DNA of 64,000 nt from Cognatishimia activa. GTDB lineage: Bacteria > Pseudomonadota > Alphaproteobacteria > Rhodobacterales > Rhodobacteraceae. The notes under the pieces were generated by a model. The model was not told the DNA's origin. It ran no database searches and was given only the letters and a program-made list of their open reading frames with translations. Positions 52,578-61,281 of this stretch are shown here, piece after piece. The translations under genes were made by a program, and so were the position numbers. Numbering within the stretch: position 1 is the stretch's first letter; each line of letters starts with the position of its first letter. Location: positions 236,066 to 300,065 of the forward strand of contig NZ_CYTO01000009.1 in assembly GCF_001458335.1 (NCBI RefSeq). Direction: 5' to 3'.

Positions 52578-54254
52578 ATGGCCTACAAAACAGATATCGA
52601 AATCGCACGCGAAGCGAACAAGCAACCGATCCAAGAGATTGGCGCGAAAATTGGCATGTCTAATGACGACCTGCTGCCTTACGGCCATGATAAGGCGAAG
52701 GTCAGCCAGGACTTCATCAACTCTGTCAAAGACAAAGAAGATGGTAAGCTGATCCTCGTTACAGCGATCAACCCGACCCCGGCGGGTGAAGGTAAAACCA
52801 CCACCACGGTTGGTCTGGGTGACGGCCTGAACCGCATTGGCAAAAACGCGATGGTTTGTATTCGCGAAGCGTCCTTGGGTCCGAACTTCGGTATGAAGGG
52901 TGGTGCTGCTGGTGGCGGTATGGCGCAGGTTGTGCCTATGGAAGAAATGAACCTGCACTTCACAGGTGACTTCCACGCGATCACCTCCGCTCACTCTTTG
53001 CTGTCTGCAATGATCGACAACCACATTTATTGGGGCAACGAGCAAGAGATCGACATCCGCCGCGTTGCATGGCGTCGTGTTGTTGACATGAACGACCGTG
53101 CGCTGCGTCAGATCACTGCGTCTTTGGGTGGCGTTTCTAACGGTTTCCCACGTGAGACCGGCTTTGACATCACTGTGGCCTCTGAGGTTATGGCGATCCT
53201 GTGTCTGGCAAACGACTTGCAAGACCTTGAAAAGCGCTTGGGCGACATCATCGTTGCTTACCGTCGCGACAAGACACCGGTTTACTGCCGCGACATCAAA
53301 GCAGAAGGCGCAATGACCGTTCTGCTGAAAGACGCGATGCAGCCAAACCTTGTACAAACTCTGGAAAACAACCCAGCGTTTGTTCACGGCGGTCCATTCG
53401 CGAACATCGCGCACGGCTGTAACTCTGTCATCGCGACCAAGACTGCGCTGAAAGTGGCAGACTATGTTGTGACCGAAGCGGGCTTTGGCGCCGACCTTGG
53501 TGCAGAGAAGTTCATGAACATCAAGTGCCGCAAAGCAGGCATTGCGCCTGACGCGGTGGTTCTGGTTGCGACCGTTCGCGCGATGAAGATGAACGGTGGC
53601 GTTGCGAAAGCTGACCTTGGCGCGGAAAACGTCGAAGCGGTTGAAAACGGCTGCGCGAACTTGGGCCGTCACATCGAGAACGTGAAGTCCTTCGGCGTCC
53701 CAGTTGTCGTTGCGATTAACCACTTCGTCACCGACACCGAAGCGGAAGTGCAGGCAGTCAAAGACTACGTGGCAACTCACGGGGTTGAAGCGGTTCTGTC
53801 CCGTCACTGGGAATTGGGCTCTGAAGGTTCTGCGGAACTGGCGGAAAAAGTTGTGGCTCTGGCTGACTCCGGTGCAGCAGCGTTCGCGCCAATCTACCCA
53901 GATGACATGCCGCTCTTTGAAAAAGTCGAAACCATCGCGAAGCGCATCTACCGCGCAGACGAAGTTCTGGCTGACCAAAAAATCCGCAACCAATTGCGCG
54001 AATGGGAAGATGCAGGTTACGGCAACCTGCCGGTTTGCATGGCGAAGACTCAATACAGCTTCTCCACCGATCCAAACTTGCGCGGTGCGCCGGTTGGCCA
54101 CTCTGTTCCAGTACGTGAGGTTCGCCTCTCTGCCGGTGCGGGCTTTATCGTCGTGGTCTGCGGTGAGATCATGACCATGCCGGGTCTGCCACGCAAACCA
54201 GCGTCAGAATCGATCCGTCTGAACGAAGAAGGTCAGATCGAAGGCTTGTTCTAA
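52578..54254 (+). CDS. fhs: Formate-tetrahydrofolate ligase
   Basis: A 558-residue enzyme making 10-formyl-THF from formate, ATP and THF. P-loop [18 protein letters not shown] (about 68-85), [29 protein letters not shown] and the C-terminal [17 protein letters not shown] are all present. Length is normal. With folD downstream it forms the interconversion route between formate and methylene-THF, used in marine Roseobacter for methylated compounds (context inference). Its codons are strongly biased, suggesting high expression. Confidence 0.98.
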   Translation: MAYKTDIEIAREANKQPIQEIGAKIGMSNDDLLPYGHDKAKVSQDFINSVKDKEDGKLILVTAINPTPAGEGKTTTTVGLGDGLNRIGKNAMVCIREASLGPNFGMKGGAAGGGMAQVVPMEEMNLHFTGDFHAITSAHSLLSAMIDNHIYWGNEQEIDIRRVAWRRVVDMNDRALRQITASLGGVSNGFPRETGFDITVASEVMAILCLANDLQDLEKRLGDIIVAYRRDKTPVYCRDIKAEGAMTVLLKDAMQPNLVQTLENNPAFVHGGPFANIAHGCNSVIATKTALKVADYVVTEAGFGADLGAEKFMNIKCRKAGIAPDAVVLVATVRAMKMNGGVAKADLGAENVEAVENGCANLGRHIENVKSFGVPVVVAINHFVTDTEAEVQAVKDYVATHGVEAVLSRHWELGSEGSAELAEKVVALADSGAAAFAPIYPDDMPLFEKVETIAKRIYRADEVLADQKIRNQLREWEDAGYGNLPVCMAKTQYSFSTDPNLRGAPVGHSVPVREVRLSAGAGFIVVVCGEIMTMPGLPRKPASESIRLNEEGQIEGLF

Positions 54255-54307
54255 GAGCCTAATAAGATTACTGCGGTCCGTGAGCTTTCGGGCCGCAGGA
54301 GATACAG

Positions 54308-54613
54308 ATGACCACACCCAAAAAACCGCAAGATTGTTCATCAATGGAAGAGGTCCGTTTGGGCATCGACGCTTTGGACAAGACTTTGGTGGAGCTTCTT
54401 AAAGAGCGGGCAGGGTACATCGACCGGGCGACTGAACTGAAGCAAGGCAATGGCTGGCCAGCCCGCATTCCCGAGCGCGTAGAAGAAGTTGTCAACAACG
54501 CAAGGCGTGTCGCTGAAACCGAGGGTTTAGACCCCGATTTGGTGGAACAGCTTTGGCGTCAATTGATCGACTGGTCCATCACCCGGGAAGAAACCGGTCT
54601 GGGCCGAAAATAA
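54308..54613 (+). CDS. Chorismate mutase (AroQ type)
   Basis: A 101-residue all-helical AroQ protein. Active-site-like residues are visible in RLGIDALDKTLVELLKERAGYIDRA, ..RIPERVEEVV and a C-terminal LWRQLIDWSITREE. It turns chorismate into prephenate for Phe/Tyr synthesis. Some of these small proteins act as isochorismate-pyruvate lyases (PchB), which I cannot exclude. It sits oddly between fhs and folD, 40 bp before the latter. Confidence 0.9.
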   Translation: MTTPKKPQDCSSMEEVRLGIDALDKTLVELLKERAGYIDRATELKQGNGWPARIPERVEEVVNNARRVAETEGLDPDLVEQLWRQLIDWSITREETGLGRK

Positions 54614-54653
54614 CGCTTTCCCATCAGTTAGTGTGGGTGCGTAGGAGAGAGTG

Positions 54654-55544
54654 ATGACTGCAAAAATTATCGACGGCAAAGCCTTCGCCGCCACTGTACG
54701 CGAAAAGGTCGCGGGTCATGTGGCGCGCCTGAAAGAAGAACACGGTATTACCCCAGGCTTGGCGGTGGTTTTGGTTGGCGAAGATCCGGCCTCTCAGGTC
54801 TATGTGCGTTCAAAAGGCAAACAGACTGTTGAAACCGGCATGAACAGCTATGAGCACAAGCTGGACGCGGATACATCTGAGGCGGACCTGCTGGCGGTTG
54901 TTGAGAAACTGAACAACGATCCGGCGGTACACGGAATTCTTGTTCAGCTTCCATTGCCAAGACACCTGAACGAAGATCTCATCATCAATTCCATTGCGCC
55001 TGAAAAAGACGTGGATGGTTTCCACATTTCCAACGTTGGATTGCTTGGCACCGGTCAGAAATCCATGGTGCCTTGCACACCGCTGGGCTGCTTGATGATG
55101 CTACGTGACTACCATGGTTCCCTGTCTGGAATGGACGCGGTAGTGATCGGTCGCTCCAACATCGTCGGCAAACCGATGGCGCAGCTTTTGCTGGGCGATA
55201 GCTGCACAGTGACAATCGCACACTCGCGCACAAAAGACTTGCCAGACGTTGTCCGCCGCGCTGACATCGTTGTTGCCGCCGTGGGCCGCCCTGAAATGGT
55301 GCCCGGTGATTGGATCAAAGAAGGCGCGACAGTAATCGACGTGGGTATCAACCGCATCGAACGCGATGGTAAAAACAAATTGGTTGGCGACGTGGATTAC
55401 GCGTCCTGCGCAGAGCGTGCCGGTGCAATTACACCTGTGCCGGGCGGTGTTGGCCCAATGACCATTGCTTGCCTTTTGGCAAACACAGTGACGGCTTGCT
55501 GCCGGGCAAACGGCTTGGCTGAGCCAGAAGGTTTGACAGCGTAA
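54654..55544 (+). CDS. folD: Bifunctional methylene-THF dehydrogenase / methenyl-THF cyclohydrolase
   Basis: A 296-residue enzyme. The catalytic Tyr and Lys are in [10 protein letters not shown] (about 49-57), with the conserved [26 protein letters not shown], the NADP-binding [12 protein letters not shown], and [10 protein letters not shown] near the C-terminus. I use the ATG at 54654, 6 nt after GGAG, instead of the GTG at 54651. It interconverts methylene- and formyl-THF; with fhs and the chorismate mutase it forms a short operon ended by the terminator at 55566. Confidence 0.98.
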   Translation: MTAKIIDGKAFAATVREKVAGHVARLKEEHGITPGLAVVLVGEDPASQVYVRSKGKQTVETGMNSYEHKLDADTSEADLLAVVEKLNNDPAVHGILVQLPLPRHLNEDLIINSIAPEKDVDGFHISNVGLLGTGQKSMVPCTPLGCLMMLRDYHGSLSGMDAVVIGRSNIVGKPMAQLLLGDSCTVTIAHSRTKDLPDVVRRADIVVAAVGRPEMVPGDWIKEGATVIDVGINRIERDGKNKLVGDVDYASCAERAGAITPVPGGVGPMTIACLLANTVTACCRANGLAEPEGLTA

Positions 55545-55565
55545 ACCGCCTTAATATCAATAAAA

Positions 55566-55596
55566 AACGCCGTTGCTCTGCAGCGGCGTTTTTTTT
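55566..55596 (+). terminator. Rho-independent terminator of folD
   Basis: AACGCCGTTGC (55566-55576) pairs with GCAGCGGCGTT (55580-55590), with one G-T pair and a 3-nt loop, followed by eight T residues. Confidence 0.93.
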
Positions 55597-55613
55597 ATGG
55601 GGATTCGAAGAGT

Positions 55614-55643
55614 TTTCTCACGAAGATTTTATTTCGTGAGAAA
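55614..55643. promoter_or_regulatory. Dyad upstream of the LytTR gene
   Basis: TTTCTCACGAA (55614-55624) and TTCGTGAGAAA (55633-55643) form a perfect 11-bp inverted repeat with an 8-bp AT spacer. It lies 12 bp before the first possible ATG (55656) of the LytTR gene and 18 bp after the folD terminator. It is a candidate autoregulatory operator. Confidence 0.6.
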
Positions 55644-55655
55644 CGCTCTTATCCA

Positions 55656-56564
55656 ATGACCAGTGATAGATTAAGGTGGTGCGATGATGTGCAGAAAGCG
55701 TTTCGACAAAAGACGATGATTGAAACATTTAAAGACACCTACAAAACGCTTTTTTCTAAGCTGACTCTTTCAATTTGGGTTGTTGCAACCTTGTTGACGG
55801 TTTTGTCTGGTCCGTTTGGGACCTTTGAGGAAATGACGTCGGTCCAGCTCGCAATTTACTGGACCTCTGTGACCACCAGCTCAATCCTTCTTGGATACCT
55901 CGCCTATGCGTTGACACGATGCACGCTGGGATTTGAAGAGACCACGCTAAGCCGTATGATGGCCGGCACATTGGGCACTTTCTTTATCGCAACAGACGTA
56001 TTTGCCCTGAGCCATTGGGTTTATGACTTTGCCGACGGTCCATCCTATTTGTCATTGCTAGGTTGGGTTGGGTTTGTTTTTTTCTCGGTCATCTTGGGGC
56101 GTTTCATGTTTTCACAAGCCATAGAAAAAAATGCGCAAGAGAACAGGTCGAGCCCGATCCAGATTGTGGTACCCACGCCGTCCGAGACATCGCCAGAGCC
56201 ACGATTGTTTCAAAGATTACCGTCTGGCGCCCATGGTCGGGTCTATCGATTGTCAGCCAATGATCATTTTGTGCATGTGCGTACTGAAACGGGCGAGCAT
56301 AAGATCCGCATGCGCCTGCGCGACGCGATCCTAGAGATGGATGGGGTCGATGGCGTCTGCGTTCACCGCTCTCATTGGGTGCCACTTGACGTCATGGTTT
56401 CAGTTAGAAAAGCGAGCGGCAAAATCTCAGTGGTTCTCAACAATGGTGAAGTTGTTCCGGTGAGCCGTAAATATCGTGAGAATGTGGATGCTCAAAAGCT
56501 GCCGGAGTGCTCTAGCGACGTAGGGTCCGCGGCAAAGGTACAATCCGAGGCGTCTGCCCTGTAA
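55656..56564 (+). CDS. Membrane-bound LytTR-domain transcription regulator
   Basis: A 302-residue protein (282 if started at the ATG at 55716; no ribosome site decides). Four hydrophobic helices at about 38-55, 65-88, 98-120 and 130-150 form an N-terminal membrane domain. The C-terminal LytTR DNA-binding domain (about 190-280) has HFVHVRTETGEHKIRMRLRDAI, VHRSHWVPLD and VPVSRKYRENV. No receiver domain is present, so the membrane part probably senses the signal directly. It is possibly autoregulated through the dyad just upstream. The 3' end overlaps the convergent pdeM gene by 53 bp. Confidence 0.88.
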   Translation: MTSDRLRWCDDVQKAFRQKTMIETFKDTYKTLFSKLTLSIWVVATLLTVLSGPFGTFEEMTSVQLAIYWTSVTTSSILLGYLAYALTRCTLGFEETTLSRMMAGTLGTFFIATDVFALSHWVYDFADGPSYLSLLGWVGFVFFSVILGRFMFSQAIEKNAQENRSSPIQIVVPTPSETSPEPRLFQRLPSGAHGRVYRLSANDHFVHVRTETGEHKIRMRLRDAILEMDGVDGVCVHRSHWVPLDVMVSVRKASGKISVVLNNGEVVPVSRKYRENVDAQKLPECSSDVGSAAKVQSEASAL

Positions 56565-57186
56565 CGATTGCTTTCGCTTCAGGCCGCATGAGATCTTCCA
56601 ATACGGCCTCTGTGCTGCGTAACCCGCCCGTATAAGTCCCGTATGCCGGCATGATCACCCGATCTGCATCAAATAGGAACGCAGGGCGCGAAATGCCGCG
56701 CAGGCGCGTTTGCACACGTACTTTGGGATGGTAATGGCCAGAGATTTCACCGCTATCACCCGCCTTGGCAATATGGCGGAAGGTCAGTGGCGGCTGCAAT
56801 AGCTCGGACAAGTGACTGCCGGGCAGTTCCACTGCCCCGGGATCATGGTTGCCCTCGATCCAGACCCAACGACGTCCGGCTTGAAGTCGGTTGATCCAAT
56901 TGCTTTCGCTTTCCGGCATGGCGTCCAGCACGTCCAAATCGTCGAAACTGTCTCCGAGACAAACCACCGTTTCGGCATTGGTAAACCGCAGATCTTGCTC
57001 CAATCGAATAAGCGTGTCGCGAGTGTCATATGGGGGCAGGGCTGCGCCGCCCCGGCGCGAGATCCGTTCGGATTTCCCAAGATGAAGGTCGGAGACGCAT
57101 AAGAGGCGTTTGTCCTGCCACCAGAGCGCGCCAGACCCCAGCGCGGTCAGCTGAACGCCAGCCAAAGAGAAATCTACGGTTTTCAT
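56512..57186 (-). CDS. pdeM: Ligase-associated DNA damage response endonuclease PdeM
   Basis: A 224-residue calcineurin-fold metallophosphoesterase. Metal motifs are in order: CVSDLHLGKSE, CLGDSFDDLD, WIEGNHD and ISGHYHPKV. PdeM enzymes occur with an ATP-dependent DNA ligase, an MBL-type exonuclease and an Lhr-like helicase. Here only the helicase is adjacent (53 bp upstream in transcription). The start is the ATG at 57186 (MKTVDFSLAGVQ), which fits the family better than the extended frame to 57222. Confidence 0.9.
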   Translation of the reverse strand: MKTVDFSLAGVQLTALGSGALWWQDKRLLCVSDLHLGKSERISRRGGAALPPYDTRDTLIRLEQDLRFTNAETVVCLGDSFDDLDVLDAMPESESNWINRLQAGRRWVWIEGNHDPGAVELPGSHLSELLQPPLTFRHIAKAGDSGEISGHYHPKVRVQTRLRGISRPAFLFDADRVIMPAYGTYTGGLRSTEAVLEDLMRPEAKAIVTGQTPRIVPLPRTLRR

Positions 57187-57239
57187 GTCAGTATTGGTGG
57201 CGCGATTCCAACGGTAAGACAAGGCTTTAGGGCTGCGGC

Positions 57240-59669
57240 CTACGCAAGCCCCGCAGCTTTCATCAACGCGGCTTCTTCCTCCTCGAGTAACCGCTCTTCT
57301 GCGCTTTCGCCCACATATACTTTGCCAACTTCCAACAGAAGTGGCGCGGCCAGCGGCGTTACTCGGTCGAGCCGGACAAGATCGATCCGATCCTCGACAC
57401 GATCCAGCATTTCTTCAATGCGCGAGAAATCCACGAGACCACGCATGGCTTCCTCTCGCGTTATGCGCATCAAGAGATGATCCGGGTCATATTTCAGCAG
57501 GGTGTCATAGAGAATATCGCTGGAAAACGTTGCCTGCCGCCCGGATTTCCGTTGGCCCGGCGTGTTGCGTTCAATCAGCCCAGCAATCGTTGCGACACCT
57601 CTGAAGGTGCGCTTGATCAACGCGTTGCCTGCAAGCCAACCTTCAAGCCCTGCGTGGATCGCATCGCGATTGAGCAGGGCGCTTGGGTCCGTCACTTCAT
57701 CGAGCCCCCAGATCAATGTTGCGTAATCTGTGGACACAAACCCAAGGGGCGCAAGGCCCAGGTCCTCCATGCGTTTGGTAAGCAACAGCCCCAATGTCTG
57801 CTGCGCGTTGCGCCCGGCAAAACCATAGACACAGATGTGCTGACGGCTGTTATGGGGGAAGCTCTCGATCAGCAAACGTCCCGGTTCTGGCAAGCGAGAC
57901 ACATGGCGCTGCAAGGACAACCACTCTGCGGTGTGGCTAGGGAGTTCTGGCCAGTCGTGCTGTTGAAACAGGCGCAAAATCCGTTGCGATAATTGCGTGG
58001 ACGTGGAGAATTTGGTCCCCGAGAACACAGCCACTTTGGGTTTTTTGCGGGCGTCTTTGCTGACCTCAACGGTCATTTCTCGCAGGCCTTCGTATTTTAC
58101 GATCTGGCCGCCGATCAGGAACGTGTCGCCGGGCAGTAGCGATGCTGCAAAGGCTTCTTCGACTTCACCTAAGGGCTTCCCACCTCGGCTGCGTTTCATA
58201 CGGACTTTGAGAAGATCCGCGTCTTGGATTGTCCCCGCATTCATACGAATCTTGGATGCCGCCCGCGGATCGCGCAGGTGCCAGCTCCCGTCAGGTGCCT
58301 GTTTCAACCGCTGCCATTGGTCATAGGCCCGCAGGGCGTAGCCTCCGGTCGCACAGAAATCTAGGCAGGCGTCAAACGTCTCCCGGTCCAGATCCGTGTA
58401 AGCGCCGACCGAGGTCATTTCTGAAAAAAGATCATCGGCCAAGAAGGGGCCAGAAGCCGCGCGGAGGAGGATATGCTGGCACAAGACATCGAGAGGGCCG
58501 GGACCGCGGGTCTCGCCATCAAGGTCCTGGTCCAGAACCGCTTGAAGTGCAGCGGTGCATTCGACAACCTCAAACCGATTTGCAGGCACCAGCAGGGCCT
58601 TGGAGGGCGCGTTGTAACGGTGGTTGGCGCGACCGATCCTTTGCACCAAGCGTTTCACATTTTTAGGGGCGCCGATCTGGATCACAAGGTCCACGTCGCC
58701 CCAGTCTATGCCCAGATCTAGGCTGCCGGTACAAACAATCGCGCGAAGATCTCCGCGCACCATTGCGGCTTCTACCTTCAGCCGCTGGTCTCGATCCAGC
58801 GACCCGTGGTGGATGCCGATGGGCAGACCTTCCTCATTGGCAAGCCAGAGATTGTGAAAGAAAATCTCTGCTTGAGCGCGTGTGTTGTGAAAAATCAGCG
58901 TCGTGTTGTGTTGTTTAATCTGTTCGAGCACGGCCGGGATCGCATAGGCCGCCCCGCCGCCAGACCAAGGGGGCGGCTCGTTGGTTGTCAGCATCTGGAT
59001 GTCAGGATCAGGGCCGGGGTCCGCGCGCAGGATAGTGCAAGGGTCTGGCTGCTTCGCCAAAAGGCCTGCGATTTCTTCGGGCTTGTCGACTGTGGCCGAG
59101 AGGCCGACCCGGCGCAGGTCTGGGCAAATCTGTTGAAGCCGGGCTAAAGCCAGCATCAGTTGGTCGCCGCGCTTGCTGTCCGCCAGCGCATGGATTTCAT
59201 CGACCACCACGCGTTTCAGTCCTTGAAAGGTGCGCGCGGCATCCTCATAGCTGGTCATCAAGGCCAGACTCTCCGGCGTAGTCAGCAAAATATGAGGCGG
59301 GTCCGCCCGCTGACGTCGTCTTTGAGTGTAAGACGTGTCTCCGGTGCGGTCCTCAATTCGGATGTTCAGACCCATCTCATCCACAGGCGTGCGCAGATTG
59401 CGTTTGATGTCTGCGGCCAGCGCTTTTAGCGGCGACACATACAATGTGTGCATGCCCTCATGTGGTTGCTCTGCGAGGTCAACAAGCGTGGGCAGGAACC
59501 CCGCAAGGGTTTTACCGCCGCCTGTCGGGGCGATGAGCATTAATGAAGGCTCATTCGCGCGGGCGAGCATCTCTTGTTGATGGGGATGGATGGACCAGCC
59601 CTTGCTGGCAAACCAGTTCTCAAACGCTTCCGGGAATTGGTCACGTAGGGTTTCAGATGTCGCTGCCAA
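57240..59669 (-). CDS. Ligase-associated DEXH-box helicase (Lhr-like)
   Basis: An 809-residue superfamily 2 helicase of the Lhr-core type. Motifs: APTGGGKTLAGFLPTL (Walker A, about 47-57), VVDEIHALADSKRG (DEVH-box), GLSATVDKPEEIA, GTGSLDLG-like CTGSLDLGIDWGDVD, and LVQRIGRANHR (motif VI). The C-terminal half is the Lhr winged-helix and DUF1998-like region. It should unwind DNA in the ligase-associated damage response. The ligase and exonuclease partners are missing from the window. It is followed by pdeM and preceded by the PcaB-like gene. Confidence 0.93.
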   Translation of the reverse strand: MAATSETLRDQFPEAFENWFASKGWSIHPHQQEMLARANEPSLMLIAPTGGGKTLAGFLPTLVDLAEQPHEGMHTLYVSPLKALAADIKRNLRTPVDEMGLNIRIEDRTGDTSYTQRRRQRADPPHILLTTPESLALMTSYEDAARTFQGLKRVVVDEIHALADSKRGDQLMLALARLQQICPDLRRVGLSATVDKPEEIAGLLAKQPDPCTILRADPGPDPDIQMLTTNEPPPWSGGGAAYAIPAVLEQIKQHNTTLIFHNTRAQAEIFFHNLWLANEEGLPIGIHHGSLDRDQRLKVEAAMVRGDLRAIVCTGSLDLGIDWGDVDLVIQIGAPKNVKRLVQRIGRANHRYNAPSKALLVPANRFEVVECTAALQAVLDQDLDGETRGPGPLDVLCQHILLRAASGPFLADDLFSEMTSVGAYTDLDRETFDACLDFCATGGYALRAYDQWQRLKQAPDGSWHLRDPRAASKIRMNAGTIQDADLLKVRMKRSRGGKPLGEVEEAFAASLLPGDTFLIGGQIVKYEGLREMTVEVSKDARKKPKVAVFSGTKFSTSTQLSQRILRLFQQHDWPELPSHTAEWLSLQRHVSRLPEPGRLLIESFPHNSRQHICVYGFAGRNAQQTLGLLLTKRMEDLGLAPLGFVSTDYATLIWGLDEVTDPSALLNRDAIHAGLEGWLAGNALIKRTFRGVATIAGLIERNTPGQRKSGRQATFSSDILYDTLLKYDPDHLLMRITREEAMRGLVDFSRIEEMLDRVEDRIDLVRLDRVTPLAAPLLLEVGKVYVGESAEERLLEEEEAALMKAAGLA

Positions 59670-59701
59670 TGCTTTCCGTCCTTACCCTTCGCGATCAATC
59701 G

Positions 59702-60457
59702 TCAGTCAGCTTGGGACGGACCTGCCACCAATTCAAGAGCTGCGGCTGCGCTTAGGCAAAGTTGCGGGAGACAAAGCGGAGCCATTGGCTGCGGATTGTC
59801 CTTCAACGCTTGCGCGAGTGCGTTCGCAAACGCGTCTAACTGTTGTAGGCGCGGGTTGTTGGGGACAGATTGTACGATGAATGCCACGATGGTCTGGGCG
59901 ATCTCAGCGATGGGTGAAATCTCCAACGGTTCTGAAAGCACCTTTAGTCGCAGTGCGTCAGAGACAGCTTCGGCGACCTTCTGATCAGTTGTGATGTACA
60001 AGCCGATGGTTTCGGACTTCACTGTCTCAAGCTGTTTTACCAAGCTTTCAGCCTCAAACGGGCTCTCTTGCAAACGTTTGGCGCAGTAGGTCAGAAACTG
60101 CCGCATGCGTAGTGCAAGGCCAGCCGCTTCAATTTGGTCGGCGGCAACCTCATACTGAATGAACTGCGCGTGTTCTGGCGCTTCCATCGCCTTTTGAAAT
60201 GCTTTGGTGACAGCGCCGGCAAATCCATCATTCAGCAGGTCCAACCCAGCCGGATCGATTTGCACTTCCATTGAGCTGCGGTGAATAAAAAACGCACTGT
60301 CTTCCGGGGCAACACCAAGGCTGCCTTGCGCCTTTGCCAGACTGCCCAGCACCAACAAGATCGCGCGCACCGCTGCACTGTCGGAAAAGAGCCGTGCCGC
60401 CTCTCCCGTGGGATAGGATTTGGCAAACATCGGACTGTCAAAAACGCTGGCGGCCAT
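59702..60457 (-). CDS. Degenerate PcaB-like (3-carboxymuconate cycloisomerase) protein
   Basis: A 251-residue protein; PcaB enzymes are about 350-450. The first 130 residues clearly follow PcaB (VFDSPMFAKSYPTGEAARLFSDSAAVRA, then MEAPEHAQFIQYEVAADQIEAAGLALRMRQFL). The GATSQDI active-site segment of family members reads YEVAADQI here, and the rest (from about 130) no longer resembles the superfamily: the GSSxMPxKxNP signature is absent. The frame has no stop and keeps normal composition. It is either a decayed gene or a protein with a new role. It starts 14 bp after the PcaD-like gene. Confidence 0.72.
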   Translation of the reverse strand: MAASVFDSPMFAKSYPTGEAARLFSDSAAVRAILLVLGSLAKAQGSLGVAPEDSAFFIHRSSMEVQIDPAGLDLLNDGFAGAVTKAFQKAMEAPEHAQFIQYEVAADQIEAAGLALRMRQFLTYCAKRLQESPFEAESLVKQLETVKSETIGLYITTDQKVAEAVSDALRLKVLSEPLEISPIAEIAQTIVAFIVQSVPNNPRLQQLDAFANALAQALKDNPQPMAPLCLPQLCLSAAAALELVAGPSQAD

Positions 60458-60471
60458 GGGCTGTGATCCTT

Positions 60472-61272
60472 CTAGGTGGGCGCAGATGAAGCGTGGCCGA
60501 TACGTACTAGAAATTCCGTCAGGTGCAATGCAAAGGCCTCTGGCTGATCCTGTGGTGGCAGGTGGCCTGACTTACGTAGCAACACGAAGTCAGAGCCGGG
60601 GATCAGGCTGGTTGTCTCGCGTGTCATGTCATTTGGGACGAAACGGTCCTCGGCACCGGCGATGCCAAGGCAAGGCAGGCGTAGGCCCGCTGTGGGCGTG
60701 TAAAAGTCCGTGCCTTTGATGGCGTCCAAAGCACCGGCGAGACCTTCTGAATTCGTCTGCTCGAAAACATCGAGGGCGGGGCCCTCTAGCCCGTCCTTCA
60801 AAGCGGCACGGTGGAACCAGAGGGGCATCAAGCGTTTGGCGAGGTCGGATTTTCCGCCGCCGTTGATCTCATCGATCATTGCCTGCCAATGGGGCGGATG
60901 CCCTAGTTTGGCTGCTGTGTTCACCAACACCAATGCGCGCACCTGATCCAGCCGTTTCACCGCCAGCCCTTGCGCTACCAAACCGCCAAGGCCAATGCCA
61001 ACCACCACCGCATCGCGGATGTTCTGGTTATCAAGCGATTGCTCGACCTCGCGGATCATCGACCCCATGGAATATGGCGGCGGTGGGCACTCGGTTTTGC
61101 CATGACCACGAAGGTTTATTCGAACAATGCGCAACGTTTCTGGGAGCTGCGGAAGCACCGGGTCCCATGTCGAAAGATCGCCGCCCAATGAGTGTAATAG
61201 CACCAAAGGCGCTCCGTCTTCCGGGCCGGATTGAATGGTGTTGGTGGCGAAACTCGCTGCCGTGAAGTCCAT
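60472..61272 (-). CDS. PcaD-like (3-oxoadipate enol-lactonase) alpha/beta hydrolase without catalytic serine
   Basis: A 266-residue alpha/beta hydrolase matching PcaD (LLHSLGGDLSTWDPVLPQLP, LRGHGKTE, DFYTPTAGLRLPCLGIAG). The nucleophile elbow reads VVVGIGLGG where PcaD has GxSxG: residue 94, codon 60991-60993 (GGC), is glycine instead of serine. The acid (GAEDRFVP) and the histidine (KSGHLPPQDQP) are still there. Lactonase activity is therefore unlikely. It is directly followed by the degenerate PcaB-like gene. The pcaCHG genes that normally separate them are absent. Confidence 0.85.
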   Translation of the reverse strand: MDFTAASFATNTIQSGPEDGAPLVLLHSLGGDLSTWDPVLPQLPETLRIVRINLRGHGKTECPPPPYSMGSMIREVEQSLDNQNIRDAVVVGIGLGGLVAQGLAVKRLDQVRALVLVNTAAKLGHPPHWQAMIDEINGGGKSDLAKRLMPLWFHRAALKDGLEGPALDVFEQTNSEGLAGALDAIKGTDFYTPTAGLRLPCLGIAGAEDRFVPNDMTRETTSLIPGSDFVLLRKSGHLPPQDQPEAFALHLTEFLVRIGHASSAPT

Positions 61273-61281
61273 GTGTCGGTC

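Noticed and set aside
52410-54101. A 563-codon open frame on the minus strand opposite fhs
   Set aside because: fhs is a clear full-length enzyme with strong codon bias; the antisense frame is a by-product of that bias and has low-complexity residues and no family.
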